Positions 32,105 to 40,990 are shown, counted from the stretch's first letter. The stretch is DNA of 44,043 nt from DATFWC01 sp045801465 (GCA_045801465.1 JBJMSU010000073.1:1-44043), one strand, 5' to 3'. The notes: generated by a model not told the origin, from the letters alone. Numbers and translations: made by a program.

Positions 32105-32653
32105 ATGCCTCAACCATCCTCAGCGGCTCGTACACGGCTGGAGAAATTTCCCACGCCGGCCAAGATGACGGTCACGCTTCATGTCAATGGCGTGCAGCGC
32201 CGGTTGACCATCGCACCGTGGACCACGCTGCTTGACGCGCTCCGTCTGTATCTCGACCTCCCCGGGACCAAAAAGGGCTGCGACCACGGCCAATGCGGTG
32301 CCTGCACCGTTCTGCTCGACGGCCGGCGGATCAACTCATGCCTGACGTTGGCGATCATGAAGGACGGCGCGCAGGTCACCACGATCGAAGGTCTGGCACG
32401 AGGAGAGACACTTCATCCGATGCAGCAGGCCTTCATCGAGCATGACGCGTTCCAGTGCGGCTACTGCACTCCCGGCCAGATCTGTTCCGCCGTCGGGCTG
32501 ATCGCCGAGGGCAAGGCGCACACGGCCGATGAAATCCGCGAGCTGATGAGCGGCAATATTTGCCGTTGCGGCGCCTATCCCAACATCGTGGCGGCGATCG
32601 AGGAGGTGATGTCCGGCGAAACCACGGGGAAGTCCGGGGAGGCGGGACGATGA
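32105..32653 (+). CDS. paoA: Aldehyde oxidoreductase iron-sulfur subunit (PaoA-like)
   Basis: The two-[2Fe-2S] subunit of a heterotrimeric xanthine-oxidase-family molybdenum enzyme, 182 residues. The plant-ferredoxin type cluster is GCDHGQCGACTVLLDG (Cys59, 64, 67, with Cys79). The second cluster uses FQCGYCTPGQ and NICRCGAYPN. It carries electrons from the Mo centre to FAD. ATG 32105 has GGGAG 6 bp upstream; ATG 32165 is an internal alternative. Escherichia coli PaoA has a Tat signal, but the N-terminal extension here has no twin Arg, so a cytoplasmic enzyme is more likely. It is the first gene of a three-gene operon, and its stop overlaps the next start by four bases. Confidence 0.92.
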   Translation: MPQPSSAARTRLEKFPTPAKMTVTLHVNGVQRRLTIAPWTTLLDALRLYLDLPGTKKGCDHGQCGACTVLLDGRRINSCLTLAIMKDGAQVTTIEGLARGETLHPMQQAFIEHDAFQCGYCTPGQICSAVGLIAEGKAHTADEIRELMSGNICRCGAYPNIVAAIEEVMSGETTGKSGEAGR

Positions 32654-33666
32654 ACAATTTCGGATATACGCGCGCGCGTGACGTCGCCGACGCCGTGCGC
32701 CAGATCGCAGCCGACCCGGCCGCGAAATTCATCGCTGGCGGCACGAATTTGATCGACCTCATGAAGGAGAACGTCACGCGCCCGTCGCAGTTGATCGACA
32801 TCACGCATCTGCCGCTCGACAAGATCGAGGAGACGCGTGACGGCGGCTTGCGGATCGGCGCGCTGGTCGCCAATAGCGATGTCGCCTATCACCCGCAGAT
32901 CGCGGCGCGCTATCCGTTGCTCGGCAGTGCAATTCTCGCCGGCGCTTCGCCGCAACTGCGCAACATGGCCTCGACCGGGGGCAATCTTCTGCAACGAACG
33001 CGCTGCTTCTATTTCTACGACACGACCACGCCCTGCAACAAGCGCGAGCCGGGGACCGGCTGTTCGGCGATCGACGGTATCAACCGCATGCACGCGATCC
33101 TGGGGACGAGCGAGCATTGCATCGCCACGCATCCTTCCGACATGTGCGTCGCGCTCGCCGCTCTCGAGGCGCGCGTGCTCGCCACCGGCAGGCGCGGCGA
33201 GCGCAGCATAGCGTTCGCCGATTTCCATCGCCTGCCGGGCGATACGCCGGAGATCGACACCATTCTCGAGCCGGACGAGATCATCACGGCGATCGAACTG
33301 CCGCCGAAGGGCTTCGCCGCCAATTATACCTATCTGAAGATCCGCGATCGCCTGTCGTATGCGTTCGCTCTCGTAGCGATCGCGGTCGGTCTCGAGGTCG
33401 AGGGCGGCACGATCAAGGAGGCGCGCCTCGCGCTCGGCGGAGTGGCGCACAAGCCGTGGCGCGACCGTAAGGCGGAAGCGCAGCTCAGCGGAGCGCCGGC
33501 GACGCGGGAAAGCTTTCTCCGGTCGGCCGAGACCGTGCTGCGGGACGCGCGCGGCTTCGGCCACAACGACTTCAAGATCGAATTGGCGCGACGCGGCATC
33601 GTGCGTGCGCTGGCGCAGGCGGCGCGCGGCACGCCGCAGCCGCAAGCCGACAAGCGGATCGTTTGA
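32650..33666 (+). CDS. paoB: Aldehyde oxidoreductase FAD subunit (PaoB-like)
   Basis: The FAD-binding subunit of 338 residues. FAD contacts are visible in FIAGGTNLIDLMKENV and ASTGGNLLQRTRC. The following cysteine-rich stretch (RTRCFYFYD, TPCNK, GTGCSAI) is the extra [4Fe-4S] site known from PaoB-type and 4-hydroxybenzoyl-CoA-reductase-type FAD subunits. It accepts electrons from PaoA and passes them to an external acceptor. ATG 32650 overlaps the paoA stop (ATGA). Length and motifs appear complete. Confidence 0.92.
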   Translation: MNNFGYTRARDVADAVRQIAADPAAKFIAGGTNLIDLMKENVTRPSQLIDITHLPLDKIEETRDGGLRIGALVANSDVAYHPQIAARYPLLGSAILAGASPQLRNMASTGGNLLQRTRCFYFYDTTTPCNKREPGTGCSAIDGINRMHAILGTSEHCIATHPSDMCVALAALEARVLATGRRGERSIAFADFHRLPGDTPEIDTILEPDEIITAIELPPKGFAANYTYLKIRDRLSYAFALVAIAVGLEVEGGTIKEARLALGGVAHKPWRDRKAEAQLSGAPATRESFLRSAETVLRDARGFGHNDFKIELARRGIVRALAQAARGTPQPQADKRIV

Positions 33667-33679
33667 GCGGGAGAGCGCC

Positions 33680-35887
33680 ATGATCACCAGCCATCTCGGC
33701 AAGCCGACCTCCCGCATCGACGGGCGCGCGAAGGTGACCGGAACCGCCAGATACGCCGCCGAATACGACGTGCCCGGCCTCGCGCATGGCTTCGTGATCA
33801 CGTCCGCCATCGCCAAAGGCCGTATCAAGCGGATCGATGCCGCCGATGCGCTGTCGGTTGCGGGCGTGCTTGACGTGTTCACGCATGAGCACCGGCCCAA
33901 AATGGCCTCGGCCGACGAGGCATATACGGACGAGGTGGCGCCGCCCGGCTCGCCCTTCCGTCCGCTCTACGACGATCGCATTCTGTTCAACGGTCAGCCG
34001 CTGGCGCTGGTCGTGGCGGAGGAGCCGGAGATTGCGCGGTTTGCGGCTTCGCTGGTCCGCGTCGAGTACGAGCCGGAGGCGCATGTCACCGACTTCGACG
34101 CGGAACGGACGTCCAAGCAGGACGGCAGCTCGCCGTCGCATGCGCGCGGCAACTCCGCGCAGGCGTTCGAGCAGGCGCCGGTGCGCACCAAGATCGAATA
34201 TCGCATGCCGGTCGAGCACCACAATCCGATGGAGATGTTCGCCGCGACGGCGGTGTGGGAAGGCGAAGATCGCATCACCGTGTTCGACAAGACCCAGGGG
34301 CCGCAGAACTGCCGCAACTACGTCGCCAACGTGTTCGAGATGCAACGCGACAAGGTGCGCGTGCTGTCGCCTTATGTTGGTGGCGGATTCGGCTCGGGCT
34401 TACGTCCGCAATATGAGCTGCCGCTCGCCGTATTGGCGGCACGGGCGCTGAAGCGCTCGGTGCGCGTGGCGCTGACGCGCCAGCAGATGTTCACGCTCGG
34501 CTATCGCTCCGGCAACGTCCAGGAGCTGGAGCTCGGGGCGGAACCCAACGGCCGCCTCGTCTCCTTCCGCCATCGCTTTGTCGGGATGACCTCGCAGTTC
34601 GAGGACTTCCAGCGTGACTACGTCAACTGGTCGAGCTTGCTTTACCGCTGCGCCAACAGCGAGCTCCGCCAGAGCATCGTCAAGCTCGACCAGAACACGC
34701 CCTGCGACATGCGCGCGCCGGGCGGCGCCGAAGGCATGTTCGCCATCGAATGCGCCATGGATGAGCTCGCCGATGCGGCGAATGTCGATCCGCTCGAGCT
34801 GCGCCTGCGTAATTACTCCGACAAGGATCAGCTCGAGAACCGGCCCTACAGCAGCAAGAAGCTGCGCGAATGCTATCGCCAGGGCGCGGAGAAATTCGGC
34901 TGGTCCAGGCGCAATCCGCAGCCGCGCTCGATGCGGGACGGCAACGAGCTCCTCGGCTGGGGCATGGCGACCGGCATCTGGGAAGCCATGCAGCAGAAGG
35001 CGAGCGCCAAGGCGGTGCTGACCGCCAATGGCAGCGTCGAGATCGCGAGTGCGACCGCCGACATCGGGCCTGGGACCTATACGATGATGGCCCAGCTTGG
35101 CGCCGAGCTGCTCGGAGTGCCTCTCGAGAATGTGACGGTGAAGCTCGGCGATTCTGCGCTGCCGGATGCGCCGGTCGAAGGCGGATCGTTCACCACCGCA
35201 TCGGTCGGCTCGGCCATTCACGCGGCCTGTCGGGCGGTGCAGGAGGAGCTTCTCCGGCTGGCGCAGAAGACGGCGGGATCGCCACTCGCTGGCGCTAAGC
35301 GCGATGATGTGCTGTTCGCGGACGGCAAGATCCGCCACAAGGACGACGAGAGCCGGGAGGTTTCAGTCGCCGGCGCGATGCGGGCCGGCAACGTCGAACG
35401 GATCGAAAAAGAAGCCACTGCCGAGCCGAACGAGGACGGCAAGTTTTCGCATTTCGCGCACTCGGCGGTGTTCGTCGAGGTCAAGGTCGATGAGCAGCTT
35501 GGCGTCATCCGCGTCACGCGCGTGGTCAACGCGGTGGCTGCCGGCCGCATCCTCAATCCGAAGATCGCCGGCAGCCAGATTCTCGGCGCCGTGGTCGGAG
35601 GCATCGGTATGGCGCTGCATGAGGAGACCGCGACCGATCACCGGTTCGGCCGATTCATGACGCATAATCTCGCCGACTATCATGTGCCGGTGAATGCCGA
35701 TGTGCATGCGATCGACGTGATCTTCGTCGAAGAAGAGGATCACGAGATCAATCCGCTCGGCGTCAAAGGCGTCGGTGAAATCGGCATCGTCGGCACCGCC
35801 GCGGCGGTCGCGAATGCGGTCTTTCATGCCACCGGCAAGCGCGTGCGCGATCTGCCGATCACCCTCGACAAGCTGATGCGGGATTGA
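33680..35887 (+). CDS. paoC: Aldehyde oxidoreductase molybdenum subunit (PaoC-like)
   Basis: The catalytic subunit of 735 residues that holds the molybdopterin (probably MCD form) cofactor. Visible: the N-terminal GKPTSRIDGRAKVTGTARYA, the cofactor loops QGPQNCRNYVANVF and GGGFGSGLRPQYELP, MRAPGGAEGMFAIE, GSFTTASVGSAIHAA, and the C-terminal GVKGVGEIGIVG with the base-catalyst Glu. The enzyme oxidises aldehydes, often aromatic, to acids. GGGAG precedes ATG 33680. No paoD/xdhC-type maturation gene is next to it; such a factor is normally needed to insert sulfurated cofactor and must be elsewhere. Confidence 0.93.
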   Translation: MITSHLGKPTSRIDGRAKVTGTARYAAEYDVPGLAHGFVITSAIAKGRIKRIDAADALSVAGVLDVFTHEHRPKMASADEAYTDEVAPPGSPFRPLYDDRILFNGQPLALVVAEEPEIARFAASLVRVEYEPEAHVTDFDAERTSKQDGSSPSHARGNSAQAFEQAPVRTKIEYRMPVEHHNPMEMFAATAVWEGEDRITVFDKTQGPQNCRNYVANVFEMQRDKVRVLSPYVGGGFGSGLRPQYELPLAVLAARALKRSVRVALTRQQMFTLGYRSGNVQELELGAEPNGRLVSFRHRFVGMTSQFEDFQRDYVNWSSLLYRCANSELRQSIVKLDQNTPCDMRAPGGAEGMFAIECAMDELADAANVDPLELRLRNYSDKDQLENRPYSSKKLRECYRQGAEKFGWSRRNPQPRSMRDGNELLGWGMATGIWEAMQQKASAKAVLTANGSVEIASATADIGPGTYTMMAQLGAELLGVPLENVTVKLGDSALPDAPVEGGSFTTASVGSAIHAACRAVQEELLRLAQKTAGSPLAGAKRDDVLFADGKIRHKDDESREVSVAGAMRAGNVERIEKEATAEPNEDGKFSHFAHSAVFVEVKVDEQLGVIRVTRVVNAVAAGRILNPKIAGSQILGAVVGGIGMALHEETATDHRFGRFMTHNLADYHVPVNADVHAIDVIFVEEEDHEINPLGVKGVGEIGIVGTAAAVANAVFHATGKRVRDLPITLDKLMRD

Positions 35888-36018
35888 ACCGCAGTTTGGC
35901 TGTCGCGCTAAACGGCGGCAAGGTCGTTCAAGCGAAACGCACCCTCGCGGTCCTAGCTGTTGACACTGCGTCGGGGACCGCTGAACTCTGCCACGCGATA
36001 GGGATGTTACACGGCACC

Positions 36019-36939
36019 TTACGCGGGCCGCTGTAGGTGGAACATGATTCCATCCCACAAGGTCAAATCGCACGAGCCGTCGCGCAGAACGGCCATTCCG
36101 GTTTCGTGCGCCAATTCGACGATGTCGCTGCGGTCCTGGCTGCGGTCGCCGCGATAGGAGTAATTCAAGATCAGCAAGGCGCCGCCGGGCACGAGTACGC
36201 GCGCGGCCTCTTTGATGTGACGCGCCGCCAGGCCGGACAGAAACAGGTAGGGAAAGGCGTCGACGGACAAAACCAAATGGAAGCTTGCATCGGCAAACAT
36301 CGCCAAATCCTGGCCCGAGCCGCGGACCAGCAGCGCATTGGCGCAGCAACGGCATCGTTGCCGAGCGACGCGCAGCATTCCGGGCGATATATCGACACCC
36401 ACGACACGCCGAGCCTCGCCGGACAAAGCCTGTACGAATCGGCCGATTCCGCAGCCGATCTCGAGAATGGTCCGGTCGCGTGCCAATAGGCCGCCGCGGC
36501 GCAACCAACCCACGATCTCCTCGGTCGCAGCGGCCAGCAGGTCCGCCCGCCCGAGCGAATAGAGCGCCGTGCTCGCCTCGGGTGATATTTCGGCAGCGCC
36601 GTCGAAAATCGAACTCCATTGCGCCGGGGGCGAACCGTCGAATTCGGGTGGCCGGCCATGATCCACGACCGCCAGAATTTTCTTCACGGTGCGGAATGCA
36701 TCGGGAGTCGATGTCCACAAATGCGCCAAGCGATGAAGGCGGCCGGCGGCACCGGCGCCGTCGATTTCCTGCCACGCGTGAGCGATCGCACGCTCGACAT
36801 CGTCGGGCTCTTGCGCGTGCATCACCGCCTGCATCAGCGCCACATTGGGCGGAAGCTCGCCGCGGGCGCTGCGGAGCAGCGGTGCGCGCACAAGATCGCT
36901 CCCGTCGGCCGGCGCACGTCGGCTAGGCGACCTTGTCAT
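36019..36939 (-). CDS. Class I SAM-dependent methyltransferase
   Basis: A 306-residue protein: an N-terminal helical region of about 150 residues (LHRLAHLWTSTPDAFRTVKK) precedes a Rossmann methyltransferase with motif I ILEIGCGIGRFVQALSG, motif II VVGVDISPGML, and motif IV FHLVLSVDAFPYLFLSG. The acceptor is unknown. ATG 36939 overlaps the acyltransferase stop by 17 bases; a longer frame to 37119 would run deep into that gene. As the last gene of a deacetylase-glycosyltransferase-acyltransferase operon it probably methylates the sugar product. Confidence 0.85.
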   Translation of the reverse strand: MTRSPSRRAPADGSDLVRAPLLRSARGELPPNVALMQAVMHAQEPDDVERAIAHAWQEIDGAGAAGRLHRLAHLWTSTPDAFRTVKKILAVVDHGRPPEFDGSPPAQWSSIFDGAAEISPEASTALYSLGRADLLAAATEEIVGWLRRGGLLARDRTILEIGCGIGRFVQALSGEARRVVGVDISPGMLRVARQRCRCCANALLVRGSGQDLAMFADASFHLVLSVDAFPYLFLSGLAARHIKEAARVLVPGGALLILNYSYRGDRSQDRSDIVELAHETGMAVLRDGSCDLTLWDGIMFHLQRPA

Positions 36940-37942
36940 GAGCGTCCGCCCGTCGAAAAACACGTTGCCGGTTCCATCGATCGACCGCACCCCAGTCGTA
37001 TTTGTAGGTCTCCCGACCGCGCAAGAAGTGGAACTCGCGCGCTCCTTCACGCACGGCCGCTTCAATAGCATGGCCGATGACGATCGTGCCCGGGCTTTCG
37101 AATCCATAGGCTGGATCAAAACCCGTCAGGTACCCGTAGGCACAATCGCGATGCATGAAGCCAAAATAGACTCCTGCGATCTCGCCTGCGATCGACAACG
37201 CATAGAGTCGCGCCACGGCAACGTGCATCAATCGCTCGGCGGCGGAGAGAAGAAACCCACACACGCGTGGGTCGGTCAGGACGCCGGGCTCACCGCGGTT
37301 GCCCCAGCAAAGGCCATGCAGCCGTATCAGGACAGCAATCGTTGTGGCGCAATTCGAGTCGTTGCCGGAAATGATCTCGACCGTCCCGCGGCGTGCCGCG
37401 CGGTTGTGCGCCGTGCGGAGCGATCGGAATTTGTCGGACGGCAATACTTGCCTCAACTGTTCGACACGATTCGGCAGCAGCAACACGGGACATGCACTGA
37501 CGGCGCCATCCGTCTCCACGCAGTCGCTCGGACAGACGAAACGGCCGGCAGCGGAGCTCGGTGCCAATTCGGTGAATTCACACGAATCCCAGCGCGAGCC
37601 GAAGTCGACGATGCGCCGCATCAAGGCGTCCGCGACATCCGGCTGTTCGTCATCGATCAGCACATCGAGGTAGTCGCTGAGCGAAACTCCGATGGGCAAG
37701 AGCCGGCGGCCTAGCGCCCCGACCTCGCCATAGAGGGGGGCCAGTCCGACGAGCCGCCCACCCGTACGCGCTGCAATCACGCGAAGCGCGCCCGGTGCAA
37801 ACGCGTTCCACCAGGAAAGAAGCCACGCTGGCGTCTGGAACGGGGTGGCGGCGGGGCAGCGATGCCACAGGTCCCACCATTCGGGCTCCAATGCGGCAAA
37901 TGCTTGCGCATCGGTGATTTCATCGATCGCCAAGGCAGTCAT
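36923..37942 (-). CDS. CelD/BcsL-type GNAT-fold acyltransferase
   Basis: A 339-residue two-lobed GNAT protein of the CelD/BcsL (FemAB-like) group. Motifs: FQTPAWLLSWWNAFAPG near residue 35, RTGGRLVGLAPLY, a central helix region KFRSLRTAHNRAARRGTVEI, the acyl-CoA lobe (LYALSIAGEIAGVYFGFMHR, GYLTGFDPAYGFESPG), and the terminal EFHFLRGRETYKYDWG signature. These enzymes acylate amino or hydroxyl groups of glycans or sugar conjugates. The start ATG overlaps the glycosyltransferase stop in an ATGA. The neighbours suggest that it re-acylates an amino group exposed by the PIG-L deacetylase. Confidence 0.87.
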   Translation of the reverse strand: MTALAIDEITDAQAFAALEPEWWDLWHRCPAATPFQTPAWLLSWWNAFAPGALRVIAARTGGRLVGLAPLYGEVGALGRRLLPIGVSLSDYLDVLIDDEQPDVADALMRRIVDFGSRWDSCEFTELAPSSAAGRFVCPSDCVETDGAVSACPVLLLPNRVEQLRQVLPSDKFRSLRTAHNRAARRGTVEIISGNDSNCATTIAVLIRLHGLCWGNRGEPGVLTDPRVCGFLLSAAERLMHVAVARLYALSIAGEIAGVYFGFMHRDCAYGYLTGFDPAYGFESPGTIVIGHAIEAAVREGAREFHFLRGRETYKYDWGAVDRWNRQRVFRRADAHDKVA

Positions 37943-39000
37943 GCGGCGTCCATCTCGCTCCGGGGGCTGGCACCAGCCAACATCGCATAGGTGGTGAAGT
38001 AGCGATCGATCATGCGTTCGAGTGGGAAGCGCTCACGCGCCGACTCTCGGCACACCTTCGGATCGATGGCGTCGGCTCGATGGATCGCTTGCGCCAGCTC
38101 CTCTTCGTCATCCACCAGAAAGCCGGTTTCCCCATCCTCAATGATTTCCGCCAAAGCGCCGCGTGCGAAGGCGATGACCGGAGTGCCGACGGTAAGCGCC
38201 TCCCGCGCAACGAGCGAACTTGTCTCCGGCACCAGCGACGGTACCAGGAGACATCGCGCCGCCGCGAGCAGCCGCCGTTTGCGGGCCGGACCGATCGGTC
38301 CGATGAAGCGGCGCCGATTGTCGATATGGGGCAGCACCTCCTGTGTAAAATACCGCTGGTGCTCTGCATGCGGGAACACTTCGCCGGCAATCAGCAATGA
38401 TGCATTTGCCCGCTTGGCCGCGCGGATGGCGATGTGGACGCCTTTTTCCGGACAAATGCGCGAGAGCATCAGGGCAAAGCCGCGCCTGGCATGTCGGGGT
38501 GCAACTTCGTGAACCAGCACGCCGTTTTCGATCGGGCGAAGCAGTCGGTCGCAAGGCGTCAGCCCTGCCTGCTGAATGGCGGAAACGCAATGGAGCCACG
38601 TGTCGGGGCGGTTCGGCTCCAGCGCTGCGGCGGGATAAAATTGCAGCGGCAGATGCAGCGTGACGAGTACCGGCGGGCCGGGCGGCGGCAGATAAGCATG
38701 GAAGTCGACCCCATGCATGTGCACGACGTCGACATGGCACTCTTGCAGCACCCGACATATGGCACGGCGACACTGCTCGTGCGCCTCATTGATGCTGTGC
38801 GGGCCGAGTGTTCCGGCCGCATGCGGGATTGCGAGGAGCTGGCCGGAGGTTCGGGAACCTTCGCTGGCGATCATGATAGATCGATGTCCGGCGCGAACCA
38901 GAGCAGCATCGAGCTGGCCAAGGACCTGCTCCGCGCCGCCAGCGGTGTCTGGGCGAACGCGCGCGAACGGATAAGCGATGCTCAGGATCGTGAGCGGCAC
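37939..39000 (-). CDS. GT4-family glycosyltransferase
   Basis: A GT-B fold retaining glycosyltransferase of 353 residues. The N-terminal acceptor lobe has a glycine-rich loop (RPDTAGGAEQVLGQLDAALV) and VDVVHMHGVDFHAYLP. The donor lobe has LMLSRICPEKGVHIAIRAAK, LLIAGEVF and the EX7E-type SLVPETSSLVAREALTVGTP, followed by VIAFARGALAEIIEDG. The NDP-sugar donor is not readable from sequence. The start is GTG 39000 with GGGAG upstream, overlapping the end of the PIG-L gene by 19 bases; the frame is open to another GTG at 39075. It sits between a GlcNAc-type deacetylase and an acyltransferase, which points to an amino-sugar conjugate. Confidence 0.88.
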   Translation of the reverse strand: MPLTILSIAYPFARVRPDTAGGAEQVLGQLDAALVRAGHRSIMIASEGSRTSGQLLAIPHAAGTLGPHSINEAHEQCRRAICRVLQECHVDVVHMHGVDFHAYLPPPGPPVLVTLHLPLQFYPAAALEPNRPDTWLHCVSAIQQAGLTPCDRLLRPIENGVLVHEVAPRHARRGFALMLSRICPEKGVHIAIRAAKRANASLLIAGEVFPHAEHQRYFTQEVLPHIDNRRRFIGPIGPARKRRLLAAARCLLVPSLVPETSSLVAREALTVGTPVIAFARGALAEIIEDGETGFLVDDEEELAQAIHRADAIDPKVCRESARERFPLERMIDRYFTTYAMLAGASPRSEMDAA

Positions 39001-39971
39001 ATGCCATCTCCCAGACCAAGTGTCCGCAGTGCCGCTGCGCTCAGCGTCCGCCACCGCGCACCGGTCATGCCCCACGCGTGGTTTTCGTACAGCAGCTCAT
39101 CCGGCGGCGTGGCAAAGTCGTATTGCGGTGCGGGTCTGAAGCGCTCGGCTTCGATCGAAAGCATCCTCAGCACGACCTGCTGCGTCGCATGCGCCGCCAC
39201 CATGCGCCGCTTCAACAGCATCTGCGCGTCGGAAAGCTTGATCTCGATTGCGTGCGAACCGATTGGCGTCGCAAAGCGCTGCAGCACCATTCCACAAGCG
39301 CCGAGGTGATAGAATGGCATCTCGATGATGGAAACTACGTGTCCGCGACGGCCGAGCAAAGCTGCCGCGGCATGCACTGCGAATGCCGCGGCGTCATGAT
39401 CGGGGTGGCCGCCCTCGTAGGCATGGGTCAGAACAGTTCTGATGCGGCGAGCGGAAAACAGCACGGCGAGGCGCCGGGTCAGGCCAGCGAGGCGGCGGGC
39501 AGCCTGCTGATCCGGCACGCCGAGGGTCACGAGCTGATGCGGGGCCACTTCGGCCAGCGCCAATGCTCGCCGGATCTCAAGATCCCGCGCGGCCGCGTAC
39601 GCGTCGGCTGTGGCAAACCCATGCGCACGGGCGTCAACCAAATTCCGTGGTGCCCCGTCCGTGACAAGCACGATCGATGAGCCACGCAGGCGACACAGGT
39701 GCGCACCGCATCCGATCGTCTCATCGTCCGGATGAGCCACGACAACGGCTACGTCATCCGCTGTGATTGGGCCGCGGCTGGGACTCGCCAACTCAGCAAG
39801 AAAGCTTTCGGCGGCTGGCTCTGCATCGGCGAGGCGCTCGGCCGGTGGCATAGGGCACACCATCACTCGGTCGTCGGCCAACGCCGATGGGCGCTGTGTG
39901 CGCATCGAATAGCCGCCGGAGCAATCATGCGCGTTTCTCACGAAGAGTTGGAGTTGTCCTTTATTTGCCAT
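38982..39971 (-). CDS. PIG-L family (LmbE-like) deacetylase
   Basis: A zinc-dependent N-deacetylase of 329 residues. The signature AHPDDETIGCGAHL carries two metal ligands and the catalytic Asp. The third metal-binding His is in EGGHPDHDAAAFAVH, and LVTDGAPR is the expected next strand. Family members remove acetyl from GlcNAc units of small molecules (MshB, BshB) or lipids (PIG-L). ATG 39971 is used; ATG 39905 also is in frame, and neither has a clear ribosome site. It is the first gene of the four-gene operon. Confidence 0.88.
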   Translation of the reverse strand: MANKGQLQLFVRNAHDCSGGYSMRTQRPSALADDRVMVCPMPPAERLADAEPAAESFLAELASPSRGPITADDVAVVVAHPDDETIGCGAHLCRLRGSSIVLVTDGAPRNLVDARAHGFATADAYAAARDLEIRRALALAEVAPHQLVTLGVPDQQAARRLAGLTRRLAVLFSARRIRTVLTHAYEGGHPDHDAAAFAVHAAAALLGRRGHVVSIIEMPFYHLGACGMVLQRFATPIGSHAIEIKLSDAQMLLKRRMVAAHATQQVVLRMLSIEAERFRPAPQYDFATPPDELLYENHAWGMTGARWRTLSAAALRTLGLGDGMCRSRS

Positions 39972-40297
39972 TTGCCGCCGCTACGTCCGCTCTGCAAGCC
40001 CCGCAGCATGAACACCGGCGGCACGCCTTGACGGCCACCAAGCCGATCGCAGAACTTTGCCGACCTCACGCGCTTCGCCGCCGCGGGCCCATGCTGGGCG
40101 TTGTCCCAGGCTCGTCGAGCCTGTGCGCGGCAATGAAGGCCAAGAGACGGGGTGAAATGCCCGAGGTCCTGCAGAAGTTCCTGTTCGAGCTTCCGCGGCG
40201 ACACCGGCGACCGCGAACCGGCAATCATCTAGCATCGCATCACCAAAAATGTGCATGACGACGCGGTGAACCACAGTCCAGGCCCGCTCGCTGCTCC
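39972..40297. other. Gap between ppa and the deacetylase operon
   Basis: Nothing convincing is encoded here; short frames on both strands lack motifs. The promoter of the minus-strand four-gene operon should lie in this stretch. Confidence 0.35.
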
Positions 40298-40822
40298 TCA
40301 CGCCACCCGGTCGATCGCCTCGCGAATGATGCGTTCGGCTTCACCGGGGCCGCCCCAGCGTGCCACCGAGACCCACTTGCCGGGCTCCAAGTCCTTATAG
40401 TGCTGGAAAAAGTGCGCGATCTGGTCGCGCAGCACGCCGGGCAGATCCTCGTAGGTCCGCACGTCGTTGTAAAAGGGATGCAGATCATCGGTCGGGACGG
40501 CGATGATCTTCTCGTCGACACCCTTCTCGTCCGTCATCAGCAGGACTCCAACCGGGCGACAGCGAACAACCGCCCCCGGCACGACCGGCACCTGCGTGAC
40601 CACCAGGATGTCGACCGGGTCGCCGTCGTCGGACAGGGTCTGCGGGATAAAGCCGTAATTGCCCGGATAGAACATCGCGGTATGGAGAAAGCGGTCGACG
40701 AACATCGCTCCCGAGCTCTTGTCGAGCTCATATTTCACCGGCACGCCACCCTGTGGGATCTCGATGACGGCGTTGACGTCGGCTGGGGGATTTCTGCCGG
40801 CCGGAATCTTTTGGATGTCCAT
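40298..40822 (-). CDS. ppa: Inorganic pyrophosphatase (family I)
   Basis: A soluble Mg-dependent enzyme of 174 residues that hydrolyses pyrophosphate from biosynthetic reactions. Active-site segments: IEIPQGGVPVKYELDK, FYPGNYGFIPQTLSDDGDPV with the D-DGDP-D metal site (DDGDPVDIL), and GEKIIAVP-like DEKIIAVPTDD, then HFFQHYKDLEPGKW. Length is normal for bacterial family I enzymes. ATG 40822 is supported by homology. Upstream comes AGGA immediately next to the ATG and GGGG about 9 bases away; the latter lies in the arm of a repeated hairpin element, so the translation start may be structurally controlled. Confidence 0.96.
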   Translation of the reverse strand: MDIQKIPAGRNPPADVNAVIEIPQGGVPVKYELDKSSGAMFVDRFLHTAMFYPGNYGFIPQTLSDDGDPVDILVVTQVPVVPGAVVRCRPVGVLLMTDEKGVDEKIIAVPTDDLHPFYNDVRTYEDLPGVLRDQIAHFFQHYKDLEPGKWVSVARWGGPGEAERIIREAIDRVA

Positions 40823-40828
40823 TCCTAA

Positions 40829-40990
40829 TGCCCCGCTTCCGAAGTTCGCGAGACGCCGCAGCACCCTCTGACGCGAACTTCGGAAGCAAAGGGGCACTCG
40901 CAAGTCTATGGTCCTGGTGCCGCTTTCGATTTGCAGTTCCTACACGAGATTCCGCCAGGCGCTGTAGGAACTTGCAAATCCGGCCGCCAG
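40829..40990 (-). repeat. Double-hairpin palindromic element, copy 2
   Basis: It has the same architecture as the copy at 23607-23770. Hairpin 1 arms are 40829-40850 and 40872-40896 (TGCCCC-GCTTCCGAAGTTCGCG and its complement). Hairpin 2 arms are 40927-40943 and 40964-40980 (GATTTGC-AGTTCCTAC and its complement with one bulge). The base pair next to the loop is GC/GC here but TG/CA in copy 1, so the pairing is kept by compensatory change. The cyclase ATG present in the loop of copy 1 is absent; the ppa ATG lies 7 bp past the outer arm. Orientation relative to the downstream minus-strand gene is the same. Confidence 0.9.

Noticed and set aside
36019..39971. Assigning the four-gene operon to mycothiol or bacillithiol synthesis
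   Set aside because: There is no cysteine ligase (MshC/BshC) and the acyltransferase is of CelD type, not MshD. Only the chemical parallel is kept, as a finding.
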